A stretch of 64,000 nt of DNA from Streptomyces sp. M92 (GTDB lineage: Bacteria; Actinomycetota; Actinomycetes; Streptomycetales; Streptomycetaceae), in NCBI RefSeq assembly GCF_028473745.1, contig NZ_CP101137.1, positions 7,447,501 through 7,511,500 of the forward strand, in the 5' to 3' direction. The notes under the pieces are model-generated. The model worked only from the letters and a program-made list of their open reading frames with translations, was not told the origin of the DNA and did not search any database. How positions within the stretch are numbered: position 1 is the first letter of the stretch; the number at the start of each line of letters is the position of its first letter. Positions 41,666-49,724 of this stretch are shown piece after piece. A program made the translations under genes and the position numbers.

Positions 41666-42451
41666 TCAGCCGAACTGCACCGACCGCTTGGCCAGCCCCA
41701 TCCAGAACCCGTCGATCACCGAGCGCCGCAGGTCCAGCTCACCGGCCGCGTCCGCAGCGCCCATGGTCACGAACAGCGGGGCGAAGTGCTCGGTGCGCGG
41801 ATGGGCGAGCGTGCCCGCCGGGGACTTGCGGGTGAAGTCGAGCAGCGCGTCCACGTCACCGGCGTCCAGCGCGCGCCGGCCCCAGTCGTCGAACTCGGCC
41901 GACCAGGAAGGGACGCCGGCCTGGCGCAGCGCGGCCAGGTTGTGGGTGAAGAAACCGGAACCGATGATCAGCACGCCCTCGTCGCGCAGCGGCGCGAGCC
42001 TGCGGCCCGTCTCCATCAGCCGCTCCGGGTCGAGGGTCGGCATGGAGACCTGGAGGACGGGGACGTCGGCGCCGGGGTACATCTCGACCAGCGGCACGTA
42101 CGCGCCGTGGTCGAGCCCTCGGTCGGGCACGTCCTGCACCGGCGCGCCGGGGGCGCGCAGCAGCTTGCGTACGGATTCGGCGAGCGCGGGGGCGCCGGGA
42201 GCCTCGTAACGGACCCGGTAGTAGCGCTCGGGGAAGCCCCAGAAGTCGTAGACCAGGGGGACGGTCCGGGCGGCGCCGAGGGCGAGCGGGGCCTCCTCCC
42301 AGTGGGCGGAGACGATGAGGATCGCCTTGGGGCGGGGCAGTGCGGCGGACCAGGCGGCCAGCTCGCCGGGCCAGACCGGGTCGTCGGCGAGGGGCGGCGC
42401 GCCGTGGCTCAGGTAGAGGGCGGGCATGCGCTCCTGGGCGGTGGCGGACAC
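41666..42451 (-). CDS. LigB-type extradiol dioxygenase (DODA/YgiD family)
   Basis: This 261-aa class III ring-cleavage enzyme has LYLSHGAPP with a metal-binding His, IVSAHWEE, LDHGAYVPLVEMYP and GSGFFTHNL, the usual non-haem iron or zinc ligands of YgiD proteins. It probably opens catechol-like rings such as DOPA; the true substrate is unknown. Start GTG 42451. It is divergent from a MarR gene across a 120-bp AT-richer region with MarR-like half-sites. Confidence 0.9.
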   Translation of the reverse strand: MSATAQERMPALYLSHGAPPLADDPVWPGELAAWSAALPRPKAILIVSAHWEEAPLALGAARTVPLVYDFWGFPERYYRVRYEAPGAPALAESVRKLLRAPGAPVQDVPDRGLDHGAYVPLVEMYPGADVPVLQVSMPTLDPERLMETGRRLAPLRDEGVLIIGSGFFTHNLAALRQAGVPSWSAEFDDWGRRALDAGDVDALLDFTRKSPAGTLAHPRTEHFAPLFVTMGAADAAGELDLRRSVIDGFWMGLAKRSVQFG

Positions 42452-42493
42452 GGGGCGGCTCCAGTTGCTCAGGTCACTCGGTTCACTCAGTTA

Positions 42494-42559
42494 CTTGAAC
42501 TCTCAAGCTGTTCCTCGCAGTCAAATCTAAGGGTTTCTTGTTTAAAATTCAAGGACTCG
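42494..42559. promoter_or_regulatory. MarR-type operators between dioxygenase and marR
   Basis: CTTGA-ACTC-TCAAG (42494-42507) is a perfect inverted repeat. A second CTTG-N9-CAAG lies near 42537-42553, spanning TTTAAAATT. Repeated TTGA/TCAA half-sites are typical of MarR repressors such as OhrR or HpcR. Confidence 0.55.
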
Positions 42560-42571
42560 TACCATGGATAC

Positions 42572-43087
42572 ATGAACACGGCACCCATCCCGCCCTCCGC
42601 CGACGAGCCCCGCTGGCTCACCGCCGAGGAGCAGCGCGTCTGGCGTTCCTACATCGAGGCGGCCACCCTCCTGGAGGACCACCTCGACCGCCAGCTCCAG
42701 CGCGACGCGGGGATGCCGCACGTCTACTACGGACTGCTGGTCAAGCTCGCCGAGTCACCGCGGCGGCGGCTGCGGATGACGGAGCTGGCGCGATACGCCA
42801 AGATCACCCGCTCCCGCCTCTCGCACGCGATCGCCCGCCTGGAGAAGAGCGGCTGGGTGCGCCGCGAGGACTGCCCCTCCGACAAGCGGGGCCAGTTCGC
42901 CGTGCTCACGGAGGAGGGGTACGCGGTACTGGGGCAGACCGCGCCCGGCCACGTGGAGGCCGTCCGCCAGGCCGTGTTCGACCGTCTCACGCCCGAACAG
43001 CAGAAGTCCCTCGGCGAGATCATGCGGATCGTCGCCGAGGGACTCCAGCCCCGTGAAGCGGGTGCGGACCTGCCCTGGCTGCGCTGA
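42572..43087 (+). CDS. MarR-family transcriptional regulator
   Basis: The protein is 171 aa from ATG 42572. It shows a MarR winged helix: LRMTELARYAKITRSRLSHAIARLEKSGWV followed by the wing RREDCPSDKRGQFAVLTEEG (in pieces: LRMTELARYAK, RLEKSGWVRRED). There is one Cys in the wing (EDCPSDKRG), not the N-terminal redox Cys of OhrR. It probably represses the divergent dioxygenase in response to an aromatic compound. Confidence 0.9.
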   Translation: MNTAPIPPSADEPRWLTAEEQRVWRSYIEAATLLEDHLDRQLQRDAGMPHVYYGLLVKLAESPRRRLRMTELARYAKITRSRLSHAIARLEKSGWVRREDCPSDKRGQFAVLTEEGYAVLGQTAPGHVEAVRQAVFDRLTPEQQKSLGEIMRIVAEGLQPREAGADLPWLR

Positions 43088-43114
43088 GCGCGCCGCCGGG
43101 GCAGGTCCTGGGAA

Positions 43115-43150
43115 CCGTGCGCGGAGGGCGTCCCCTCCCCCCGCGCACGG
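43115..43150. terminator. Convergent terminator between marR and MFS gene
   Basis: CCGTGCGCGG (43115-43124) and CCGCGCACGG (43141-43150) form a perfect 10-bp stem with a 16-nt loop. Confidence 0.8.
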
Positions 43151-43192
43151 ATGGAACAGGGGGCCCGAGGGGGTGTACCGCGTCCGGCGTCG

Positions 43193-44737
43193 TCAGTGGG
43201 CGACGACCGGCACCGGCAGCTCCTCCCCGGCCGCGTCACCCGCACCGGACCCGGTGACGGCGGTGCCGCCCGGACGGCCGGCGTTGATGAGGGTCAGGGC
43301 GATCACGGCCGCCACCACCAGGATGCCGACGGCGAACCAGATCGCGCTGGTGTAGCCCTGCACCTGCCCCTCCAGCTGGACCAGCTGCTGCTGGGACCGG
43401 GTGGCCGCGCCGCCGATGTGGTCGGCGACGTAGGACGTGGTGGCCGAGGCGGCGATGGTGTTCAGCAGCGCCGTACCGATCGCGCCGCCCACCTGCTGCG
43501 AGGTGTTGACCATGGCGGAGGCGACACCGGCGTCCCGCGGCTCGACCCCCTGGGTGGCCATGGACATGGCCGGCATGAACGCCGTACCCATGCCGAGACC
43601 GAGCAGCAGCATGCCGGGCAGCAGCACCGCGGCGTACGAGGTGTCGAGCTCCAGCTGGGTCAGCAGCAGCATGCCGACGGCGGCGACCAGGAAGCCGGGG
43701 CCCATCAGCAGCCGGGGGGCGACCCGGGTCATCAGGCGGGTGCCGATCTGGGTGGAGCCCGTGATCATGCCCGCGATCATCGGCAGGAAGGCGAAACCGG
43801 TCTTGACCGGCGTGTAGCCCTTCACGATCTGCAGGTAGTAGGTCAGGAAGAGGAACAGGCCGAACATCGCGATGATCGCCAGGCCCAGCGAGAGGTAGAC
43901 CCCGCCCCGGTTGCGCTCGGTGATCACGCGCAGCGGCAGCAGCGGGGCCTTGACCCGGGACTCGACGGTCACGAAGGCCAGCAGCAGCACCGCCGAGGCG
44001 ACGAACATGCCGACCGTCACCGCGTCGCTCCAGCCGTCGGACTCGGCGCGGGTGAAGCCGTAGACGAGCGCGACCAGCCCCAGGGTGGACAGGATCACGC
44101 CGGGAACGTCGAGCGGCGAGCGGTTGCGGCCGCCCTTCGGCTCACGGATGACCAGGTACGCACCGGCCGCGGCGACCACGGCGAACGGGATGTTGACGAA
44201 GAACGTCCAGCGCCAGTTCAGGTACTCGGTGAGGAAACCGCCGAGGATCAGACCCACGGCACCGCCGCCACCGGCGATCGCACCGTAGATGCCGAACGCC
44301 TTGGCGCGCTCCTTGGCGTCCGTGAACATCACGGCGAGCAGGGAGAGCGCGGCGGGCGCGAGCAGGGCGCCGAAGACGCCCTGGAGGGCGCGGGAGCCGA
44401 ACATCATGGCCTCGTTGGTGGCCGCACCACCGAGCGCCGAGGCGACGGCGAAGCCGGCCAGCCCCACGACGAAGGTGCGCTTGCGGCCCCACAGGTCGGC
44501 TATCCGGCCGCCGAACAGCAGCAGACCGCCGAAGGCGAGGGCGTAGGCCGTGACGACCCACTGCCGGTTGCCGTCGGAGATGCCGAGGTCCTGCTGCGCG
44601 GAGGGCAGGGCGATGTTCACGATGGTGGCGTCGAGGACCACCATCAGCTGGGCGAGCGCGATGAAGACGAGCGCTTTCCAGCGTCCGGCGTCCGGGGCGT
44701 CGGTGACGCCGGAGGCCTTGACGGCTGTTTGAGACAT
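43193..44737 (-). CDS. MFS multidrug transporter, DHA2 (14-TMS) type
   Basis: The protein is 514 aa from ATG 44737 (GTG 44749 possible). It has LMVVLDATIVNIALPSAQQDL, GGRIADLWGRKRTFVVGLA and GGGGAVGLILGGFLTEY, the DHA2 motifs A, B and C. It ends with a soluble Gly/Ala-rich tail. Family members expel antibiotics and dyes. It lies 124 nt downstream of a TetR gene on the same strand; the pair forms one unit under a double palindrome (45538-45594). Confidence 0.92.
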   Translation of the reverse strand: MSQTAVKASGVTDAPDAGRWKALVFIALAQLMVVLDATIVNIALPSAQQDLGISDGNRQWVVTAYALAFGGLLLFGGRIADLWGRKRTFVVGLAGFAVASALGGAATNEAMMFGSRALQGVFGALLAPAALSLLAVMFTDAKERAKAFGIYGAIAGGGGAVGLILGGFLTEYLNWRWTFFVNIPFAVVAAAGAYLVIREPKGGRNRSPLDVPGVILSTLGLVALVYGFTRAESDGWSDAVTVGMFVASAVLLLAFVTVESRVKAPLLPLRVITERNRGGVYLSLGLAIIAMFGLFLFLTYYLQIVKGYTPVKTGFAFLPMIAGMITGSTQIGTRLMTRVAPRLLMGPGFLVAAVGMLLLTQLELDTSYAAVLLPGMLLLGLGMGTAFMPAMSMATQGVEPRDAGVASAMVNTSQQVGGAIGTALLNTIAASATTSYVADHIGGAATRSQQQLVQLEGQVQGYTSAIWFAVGILVVAAVIALTLINAGRPGGTAVTGSGAGDAAGEELPVPVVAH

Positions 44738-44861
44738 GGGGGTACCCACTTCGGGACTTCGTGACGGAAAAAGGTGAGTAAAGGGACGACTGGACCCGGG
44801 CGACGGCCGCGGGAGCCGCCGCCCACCGGTCAGACGGTGAAGTTTCGCGTGACTGCTGGTC

Positions 44862-45524
44862 TCAGGGCCGGCGCAGGTCCTCCATGGTCACGACCGCGCC
44901 CGGCAGGGCGGAGCGGGCCGGGGCCCGCAGCCCGTCCAGGAACAGCTGCAGATGACGGTGGACGAACCGGTCGGCGCTCAGGCACCCCGTACCGGCCGGG
45001 GGCCGGCTGAGCTGGGCCGCGGCGATCATCAGGTCCCCCACGCCCACGTCGGCACGGAGCTGACCGGCCGCCTTGGCCCGGTCCATGACCTCGGCGACGA
45101 GCCGCTCGACCCGTTCACGCGCCGCTTCCAGGTCGGGGTGGTGCTGGTCGAACGTGCTGGACACCATGGGGCACAGGGCGCTGATCCGCTCGTCGGCGGC
45201 GACGTGCACGAAGCGCTCCAGCGCCTCGAACGCGTCCCCGGTCTCCGCGAGCGCGAGCTCCGCCGCCCGCGCCGTACGGTCCATGACCGAGCAGACGACC
45301 TCGCGGACGAGGGCGTCGCGGTCGGGGAAGTTGCGGTACACCGTGGCGTTGCCGACGCCGGCGCGGCGGGCGACGTCGTCGAGCGGCACGTCGGGCCCGT
45401 GCTCCACGAACATCTCCCGGGCGGCGGTGACGATCCGCTCCCGGTTGCGCAGGGCGTCGGCGCGAGGCCGGGTCACCTTCTGGCGCTCGGGGGCTGCGGT
45501 CTGCACGGCGTACTCCTCGGACAT
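44862..45524 (-). CDS. TetR-family regulator of the DHA2 pump
   Basis: The protein is 220 aa from ATG 45524. The helix-turn-helix reads RIVTAAREMFVEHGPDVPLDDVA, RAGVGNATVYRNFPDRDALV. The C-terminal domain resembles TetR_C regulators of efflux in Streptomyces. It is first in a tetR-MFS operon and is probably autoregulated through the two identical-type palindromes upstream. Confidence 0.9.
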   Translation of the reverse strand: MSEEYAVQTAAPERQKVTRPRADALRNRERIVTAAREMFVEHGPDVPLDDVARRAGVGNATVYRNFPDRDALVREVVCSVMDRTARAAELALAETGDAFEALERFVHVAADERISALCPMVSSTFDQHHPDLEAARERVERLVAEVMDRAKAAGQLRADVGVGDLMIAAAQLSRPPAGTGCLSADRFVHRHLQLFLDGLRAPARSALPGAVVTMEDLRRP

Positions 45525-45537
45525 CGGGTGGGCGATC

Positions 45538-45594
45538 CGGGGAAGGAGTCCCCGTTTCGCTCGGACACCTGACTAAACGGGGAAACGATCCCCG
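45538..45594 (-). promoter_or_regulatory. Twin TetR operators, CGGGGA-N5-TCCCCG
   Basis: Two 17-bp palindromes, 45538-45554 (spacer AGGAG) and 45578-45594 (spacer AACGA), have identical 6-bp arms and centres 40 bp apart, about four helical turns. A wider pair CCCCGTTT/AAACGGGG spans between them. They lie 14-70 nt upstream of the tetR start. Confidence 0.7.
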
Positions 45595-45807
45595 GTTATT
45601 TCCCGTCCCCGAAGAAACTTTCCGTGACCTGAGTCACACACCGGAGCGGGTCGCCGCCCCGCCCCTCTCCCCCCCCCCCCCGGTCGGCGGCTACCGGCGA
45701 GAAACCCACGATCGGCTCCTCCAGCGCGCGCCCGCCCACCCCTCGGCACAGGGTGAGCGCAAGGGTGCAGCCGGAGTCGGGCGGCTGCCGTGGTCCGGGA
45801 GGTCCGC
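45595..45807. other. Intergenic region with a 13-nt C run
   Basis: This gap between divergent tetR and the M6 protease gene carries TTATTTCCCG and CTTTCCGTGACC near 45596-45630, and a run of 13 C at 45669-45681. The run is a likely site of length variation or base-calling error. GGGAGG at about 45797 serves the protease start. Confidence 0.5.
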
Positions 45808-47094
45808 ATGCAGCCGCAGCCGCCGAGCCGCCGGATACGCCCGCGCAGGCTCGCCGCGATCGCGACCGTCACCGCCGTGACCTTCGCGGTCAGCACCTCG
45901 GCCGGCACCGGCCGGCTCGCTCCGGGCACCACGGCGGCGGGCCCCGGCCCGGCAGCCCTCTCCCGCTCCTCCGCGCACGGCCCCTGCATGATCAGCGGCG
46001 GCCCTGAGATCCAGATGTCCGAGGGCGTCCCCACCTCCGCCGGCTACGCCCGCTCCACCGGCACCGTCCGCGCCCTCAACCTGATGATCGACTTCTCCGA
46101 CGCCCCCGGTGAGGGCAAGGCCCTCGACCGGTACGCGGAGTTCTTCCCGCAGACCGAGGAATGGTTCCGCACCAGCTCCTACGGCCGCCTCGACTACCAC
46201 CCCGAGACGCCGATCAAGGACTGGCTGCGCATGCCGAAGTCGTTCGCCGAGTACGGCATAGAGCGCGGCGCCCCCTTCGAGCCCGGCTACCGCGAACTGG
46301 TCGAGGACCTGGTCGCGGAGGCCGACGCGAAGGTCGACTTCCGCGCGTACGACCTCGTCAACGTCCTGGTCACCCCGAACGCGGGCCCCTCCGCCCTGGA
46401 CACGGTCCTGTCCGTCACCTTCGCCGGCAACGCGGAGGCACCGGTCGCCGACGGCGTCCCCGTCGCCAACGCCTCCTTCGTCTACTCCCGCCAGGACGAC
46501 GGCTCCGGCTCCTACGACGAGACCGGCTACCGCGTACTGCCCCACGAGAACGGCCACGTCTTCGGCCTCCCCGACCTCTACACCCAGGAGGGCGGCGGAG
46601 CCGTCGGCCACTGGGACATCATGAGCGAGGACTGGGGCGCCAACAACGACCTCCTCGGCTGGCACAAGTGGAAGCTGGGCTGGCTCGACCGCACCCAGGT
46701 GCACTGCGCGTCGGCACCGGGGACGACGGAGTACACACTGACCCCGCTGGCCCGCAAGGGCGGCGACAAACTGGTGGTCGTGCCGCTGGACGCGGAGTCC
46801 GGGTACGCGGTCGAACTGCGCACCCGCGAAGGCAACGACGAAGTGGTCTGCCGGCCCGGCGTCCTGATCTACAAGGTCGACGCGGACGTGGACACGGGCA
46901 TGGGCCCGGTGACCGTCTACGACTCCCGGCAGGACAGCGGCGGCTGCACCCGCGCCCCGAACGTCCACGCCGAACTCTCGGACGCCGCCTTCACTCCCGG
47001 CGAGACCTTCAAGGACCCGCGCCACGGCATCACCATCGCGGTCTCGGGAGCGGACGCGAAGGGCGACCACCAGGTGCGCGTCACCCGGCGCTGA
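45808..47094 (+). CDS. Secreted M6-family metalloprotease
   Basis: The protein is 428 aa from ATG 45808, chosen for the GGGAGG just upstream (GTG 45790 is weaker). A basic N-terminus and hydrophobic stretch (RRLAAIATVTAVTFAVSTSAG) form a signal peptide. The zinc site reads LPHENGHVFGLPDLY (HExGH-LGLPD type), and GHWDIMSED and a Met-turn follow. M6 enzymes include immune inhibitor A and secreted Streptomyces proteases. The gene stands alone and no inhibitor or processing partner is adjacent. Confidence 0.9.
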   Translation: MQPQPPSRRIRPRRLAAIATVTAVTFAVSTSAGTGRLAPGTTAAGPGPAALSRSSAHGPCMISGGPEIQMSEGVPTSAGYARSTGTVRALNLMIDFSDAPGEGKALDRYAEFFPQTEEWFRTSSYGRLDYHPETPIKDWLRMPKSFAEYGIERGAPFEPGYRELVEDLVAEADAKVDFRAYDLVNVLVTPNAGPSALDTVLSVTFAGNAEAPVADGVPVANASFVYSRQDDGSGSYDETGYRVLPHENGHVFGLPDLYTQEGGGAVGHWDIMSEDWGANNDLLGWHKWKLGWLDRTQVHCASAPGTTEYTLTPLARKGGDKLVVVPLDAESGYAVELRTREGNDEVVCRPGVLIYKVDADVDTGMGPVTVYDSRQDSGGCTRAPNVHAELSDAAFTPGETFKDPRHGITIAVSGADAKGDHQVRVTRR

Positions 47095-47161
47095 CGACCG
47101 GCGCCGCCCCGCGGCGGCATACGGTGGGCGGGCCCGCCGCGACCGCCGTACCGGAGACCCG

Positions 47162-48787
47162 ATGCCCGCCGACCTCACGAACCACACCCCGCCGGACGGT
47201 TCCGGCTCCGGCACCGCACCGGCCGCGGCCGCGGCCGCCGACCCGCCCGCCGAGGCGGTGACCCCCCTCCTGCGCGGCATCGCCGTACTCCACCACCTCA
47301 CCGAGGCCCGCGACGGCACCCTCAGCCTCAGCGGCCTGGAGAAGGCCACCGGCCTGGCCCGCTCCACGGTCGACCGCGTCACGGCCACCCTCGCCCGCAT
47401 GGGTTACGTCCGCCTCGACGGCCGCGACGTGACCCTCGCCCCCCGCCTGACGGAACTGGGCAACGCCTACCTGGCCGCCCTCCGCCTCCCCGCCCTGCTC
47501 TCCGCCCGCGCCGACGCGCTGGCCGACGAACTGGACGAGTCGGTCTCGCTGGCGGTCGCCGACGGGGACGGCATCCGCTTCATCCACCAGGCCACCCGCC
47601 GCCGCGCGATGTCCCTCAGCTTCCGCATCGGCGACCTCCTGCCCGCCGAACGCACCGCCCCCGGCCCCCTGTTCGCCGCGGAGTGGACGGACACCGACTG
47701 GCACCACTGGCGCACCCGCCGAGCAGCGGACCCCCACCACCACACCTTCCCGGCCGTCCCTCCGGCCGAACACCCCGCCCCCGACTCGGACTTCACACAC
47801 CGTACGGCCGTGGCGGCAACCGCCGGCTGGTCCCTGGACGACCAGCTGATCGAACCGGGCCTGGTCGCGGTCTCCGTCCCCGTACGCGACCCCCGCACCG
47901 GCACCCCGGCCTGCGTGGCGAGCGTCGTCAGCCACACCAGCCGCCACACCGCCGACGACCTGCGCGCAACCCTCCTCCCCCGCCTCCGCGAGGCGGTCCG
48001 CTCGATGGAGCACACCCTGCGCACCGCTCCGCCTCCGCGACCGACCCCTCCCCCGGCCGGCCTCGCCACCTGGACCGGCGCGTCGAAGCAGGAACTCGGC
48101 CGTGACTTCGTCGAATCCCTGGCCCGCGGCCTCACCGTCCTCACGGCCTTCGACGAGAACCGCCCGTCCCTCACCCTCACCGAGGTCGCGAAGGCGACGG
48201 GCCTGACCCGCGCCACCGCCCGCCGGGCCCTGATCACCCACGAACACGCGGGCCTGGTACGACGACGAACCGCCGACCACACCTTCACCCTCACTCCCCG
48301 CGTCCTCTCGCTCGGCTTCCCGCCCCTCTCCCGCACCTCCCTCCCCCAGATCGCCCAGCCCCACCTGACCGCCCTCGCCGACCGCGTCCACGAGTCGACC
48401 GCGCTGGCCGTCCTGTCCGACTCGGGCGAGGAGATCCAGTACACGGCCCGGGCGTCCACCGGCCGCGTCCTGAGCGCCCGCATCGCCGTCGGCACCCGCC
48501 TCCCGGCCCACGCGACCGCCCTGGGCCGCGTCCTCCTCCCCGAGCCCCCGGCCGCCGGCTACGCCCTGGTCGACGAGGAACTGGAGGCCGGCCTGCGCTC
48601 CCTCGCCGTCCCGGTCCACGACCGCGAGGGCCGCGTCGTCGCCGCGCTCAACGTCGCGATGCACGCCGCCCGCCGCACGCCGGAGGCCTGCGTCACGGAC
48701 ATCCTCCCGCCCCTTAGCCAAACCGCCGCCCGCATCGAGGCCGACCTGAGCGCGGCGGGCCGCTTCCGCCCGGTCCCCCTCACCTGA
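47162..48787 (+). CDS. Tandem IclR-family regulator (two fused copies)
   Basis: The protein is 541 aa from ATG 47162 (GGAGA upstream). It contains two complete IclR modules. The first HTH is in LSGLEKATGLARSTVDRVTATL with its ligand domain to about residue 270. A Pro-rich linker (PPPRPTPPPAG) leads to the second HTH in LTEVAKATGLTRATARRALI and its ligand domain (about 370-535). The second half resembles PcaR/PobR regulators of aromatic degradation. Usual IclR proteins are about 260 aa and dimerise; this one carries a dimer in a single chain. The target is unknown. Confidence 0.88.
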   Translation: MPADLTNHTPPDGSGSGTAPAAAAAADPPAEAVTPLLRGIAVLHHLTEARDGTLSLSGLEKATGLARSTVDRVTATLARMGYVRLDGRDVTLAPRLTELGNAYLAALRLPALLSARADALADELDESVSLAVADGDGIRFIHQATRRRAMSLSFRIGDLLPAERTAPGPLFAAEWTDTDWHHWRTRRAADPHHHTFPAVPPAEHPAPDSDFTHRTAVAATAGWSLDDQLIEPGLVAVSVPVRDPRTGTPACVASVVSHTSRHTADDLRATLLPRLREAVRSMEHTLRTAPPPRPTPPPAGLATWTGASKQELGRDFVESLARGLTVLTAFDENRPSLTLTEVAKATGLTRATARRALITHEHAGLVRRRTADHTFTLTPRVLSLGFPPLSRTSLPQIAQPHLTALADRVHESTALAVLSDSGEEIQYTARASTGRVLSARIAVGTRLPAHATALGRVLLPEPPAAGYALVDEELEAGLRSLAVPVHDREGRVVAALNVAMHAARRTPEACVTDILPPLSQTAARIEADLSAAGRFRPVPLT

Positions 48788-48831
48788 CCACCCGCTACAC
48801 TGTCGGCGGCGGCACTGCACCTTGCCGCCTT

Positions 48832-48904
48832 GCCTTCGTAGCTCAGGGGATAGAGCACCGCTCTCCTAAAGCGGGTGTCGCAGGTTCGAATCCTGCCGGG
48901 GGCA
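48832..48904 (+). tRNA. tRNA-Arg(CCT)
   Basis: A 73-nt cloverleaf beginning GCCTTCG, with D-arm GCTCAGGGGATAGAGC, anticodon loop CTCCTAA giving CCT, T-arm GCAGGTTCGAATCCTGC and acceptor CGGGGGC plus discriminator A. It has G-T pairs in the acceptor stem. CCA is not encoded. Such minor-codon tRNA genes are frequent integration sites. Confidence 0.95.
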
Positions 48905-48912
48905 CAAGGGAG

Positions 48913-48943
48913 AAGGCCACCCAGGAACGTCATGGGTGGCCTT
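48913..48943. terminator. Terminator after tRNA-Arg
   Basis: AAGGCCACCCA (48913-48923) pairs with TGGGTGGCCTT (48933-48943) over 11 bp with a 9-nt loop and TTT following. It overlaps the last codons of the convergent membrane protein gene. Confidence 0.85.
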
Positions 48944-49415
48944 TGCTCCCGTCGGTGGTGGACCGCGCGGCGGTGGGCCGCAGGCCACCCGTCCGCCTGC
49001 TCGCCCGGACGCCGTGTGCCGACAACGCCAGGCCGACGAGGACCATCAGACATCCGGAGAGGCCGGCCAGCCCCGCCACGGACGTCTCTGCGTCCGGATC
49101 GCCGACGCCGGCGGGGGTCGGTACGGTGCTGAGCCAGTTCACCGCTGCCTGGGCCTGGATCGCGATCAGGACACCCACGGCCATGAGCAGGGACCCCAGG
49201 GGAAGGTCGTAGGGGCGGATCGGCTTTCCTCTCGAGGACCGCGCCCAGGTGATTCCGCCTACGCATGAGATCGGGACCGTGAGAAACTGACAGACCAACA
49301 CCCCCGTCAACGCGGCGAGACGCAGGTGTTCGGGTCCCTCACCTCTGGGGGCGAAGAGCAACGCCCCCGCACTGCCTGCGAGAAGGCCGATCGCCAGCGC
49401 GCGGACCGACGTCAC
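48930..49415 (-). CDS. Four-helix membrane protein coupled to a ScoMcrA-head gene
   Basis: The protein is 161 aa from GTG 49415, which overlaps the stop of the upstream gene (GTGA). Four hydrophobic segments are visible: ALAIGLLAGSAGALLF, LAALTGVLVCQFLTVPISCV, LPLGSLLMAVGVLIAIQAQA and AGLAGLSGCLMVLVGLALSA, with a basic cytoplasmic C-terminus. I recognise no family. Its coupling to a domain known from modified-DNA restriction enzymes raises the possibility of a membrane effector, but an unrelated membrane protein is equally possible. Confidence 0.7.
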   Translation of the reverse strand: MTSVRALAIGLLAGSAGALLFAPRGEGPEHLRLAALTGVLVCQFLTVPISCVGGITWARSSRGKPIRPYDLPLGSLLMAVGVLIAIQAQAAVNWLSTVPTPAGVGDPDAETSVAGLAGLSGCLMVLVGLALSAHGVRASRRTGGLRPTAARSTTDGSKGHP

Positions 49416-49702
49416 GTGCCCGTCGCACGGATCACGACGTCGAACCCGAGGTCGCTCAACAGCTTGGCGGCGTGGTCCTTACCGCCGGAGAACTCGTCGC
49501 GGCCCAGCGGGTTCCGTCCGGGCAGGCAGCCGTGCGCCGCTCCCACGACGGCCTTCGAGTCGTACTCCTTCCCGTCGATCCTGAGCAGGTAGCTCCGCGA
49601 CGGTCCGAATCCGTACCTCTCCAGGAACGCGTCCCGGCCCAGCCGGTCGTACTCCTCGACGGCCTTCAGGACCGCGGCTCGGGTGATCTCGTTCAGCGCC
49701 AT
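49412..49702 (-). CDS. Stand-alone ScoMcrA-like N-terminal head domain protein
   Basis: This 96-aa protein from ATG 49702 carries the pattern I know from the N-terminal head of ScoMcrA-type HNH restriction enzymes: ITRAAVLKAVEEYDRLGRDAFL, RYGFGPSRSYLLRIDGKEYDSKAV, VGAAHGCLPGRNPL, FSGG. In ScoMcrA this domain precedes a sulfur-binding domain, an SRA-like domain and an HNH nuclease that cut phosphorothioated or methylated DNA. Here nothing follows it; the stop overlaps the start of a membrane protein gene. No ribosome site is clear. Recognition is by eye, without a profile search. Confidence 0.65.
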   Translation of the reverse strand: MALNEITRAAVLKAVEEYDRLGRDAFLERYGFGPSRSYLLRIDGKEYDSKAVVGAAHGCLPGRNPLGRDEFSGGKDHAAKLLSDLGFDVVIRATGT

Positions 49703-49724
49703 GGTGGGACGGTAGCCGAAGCCG

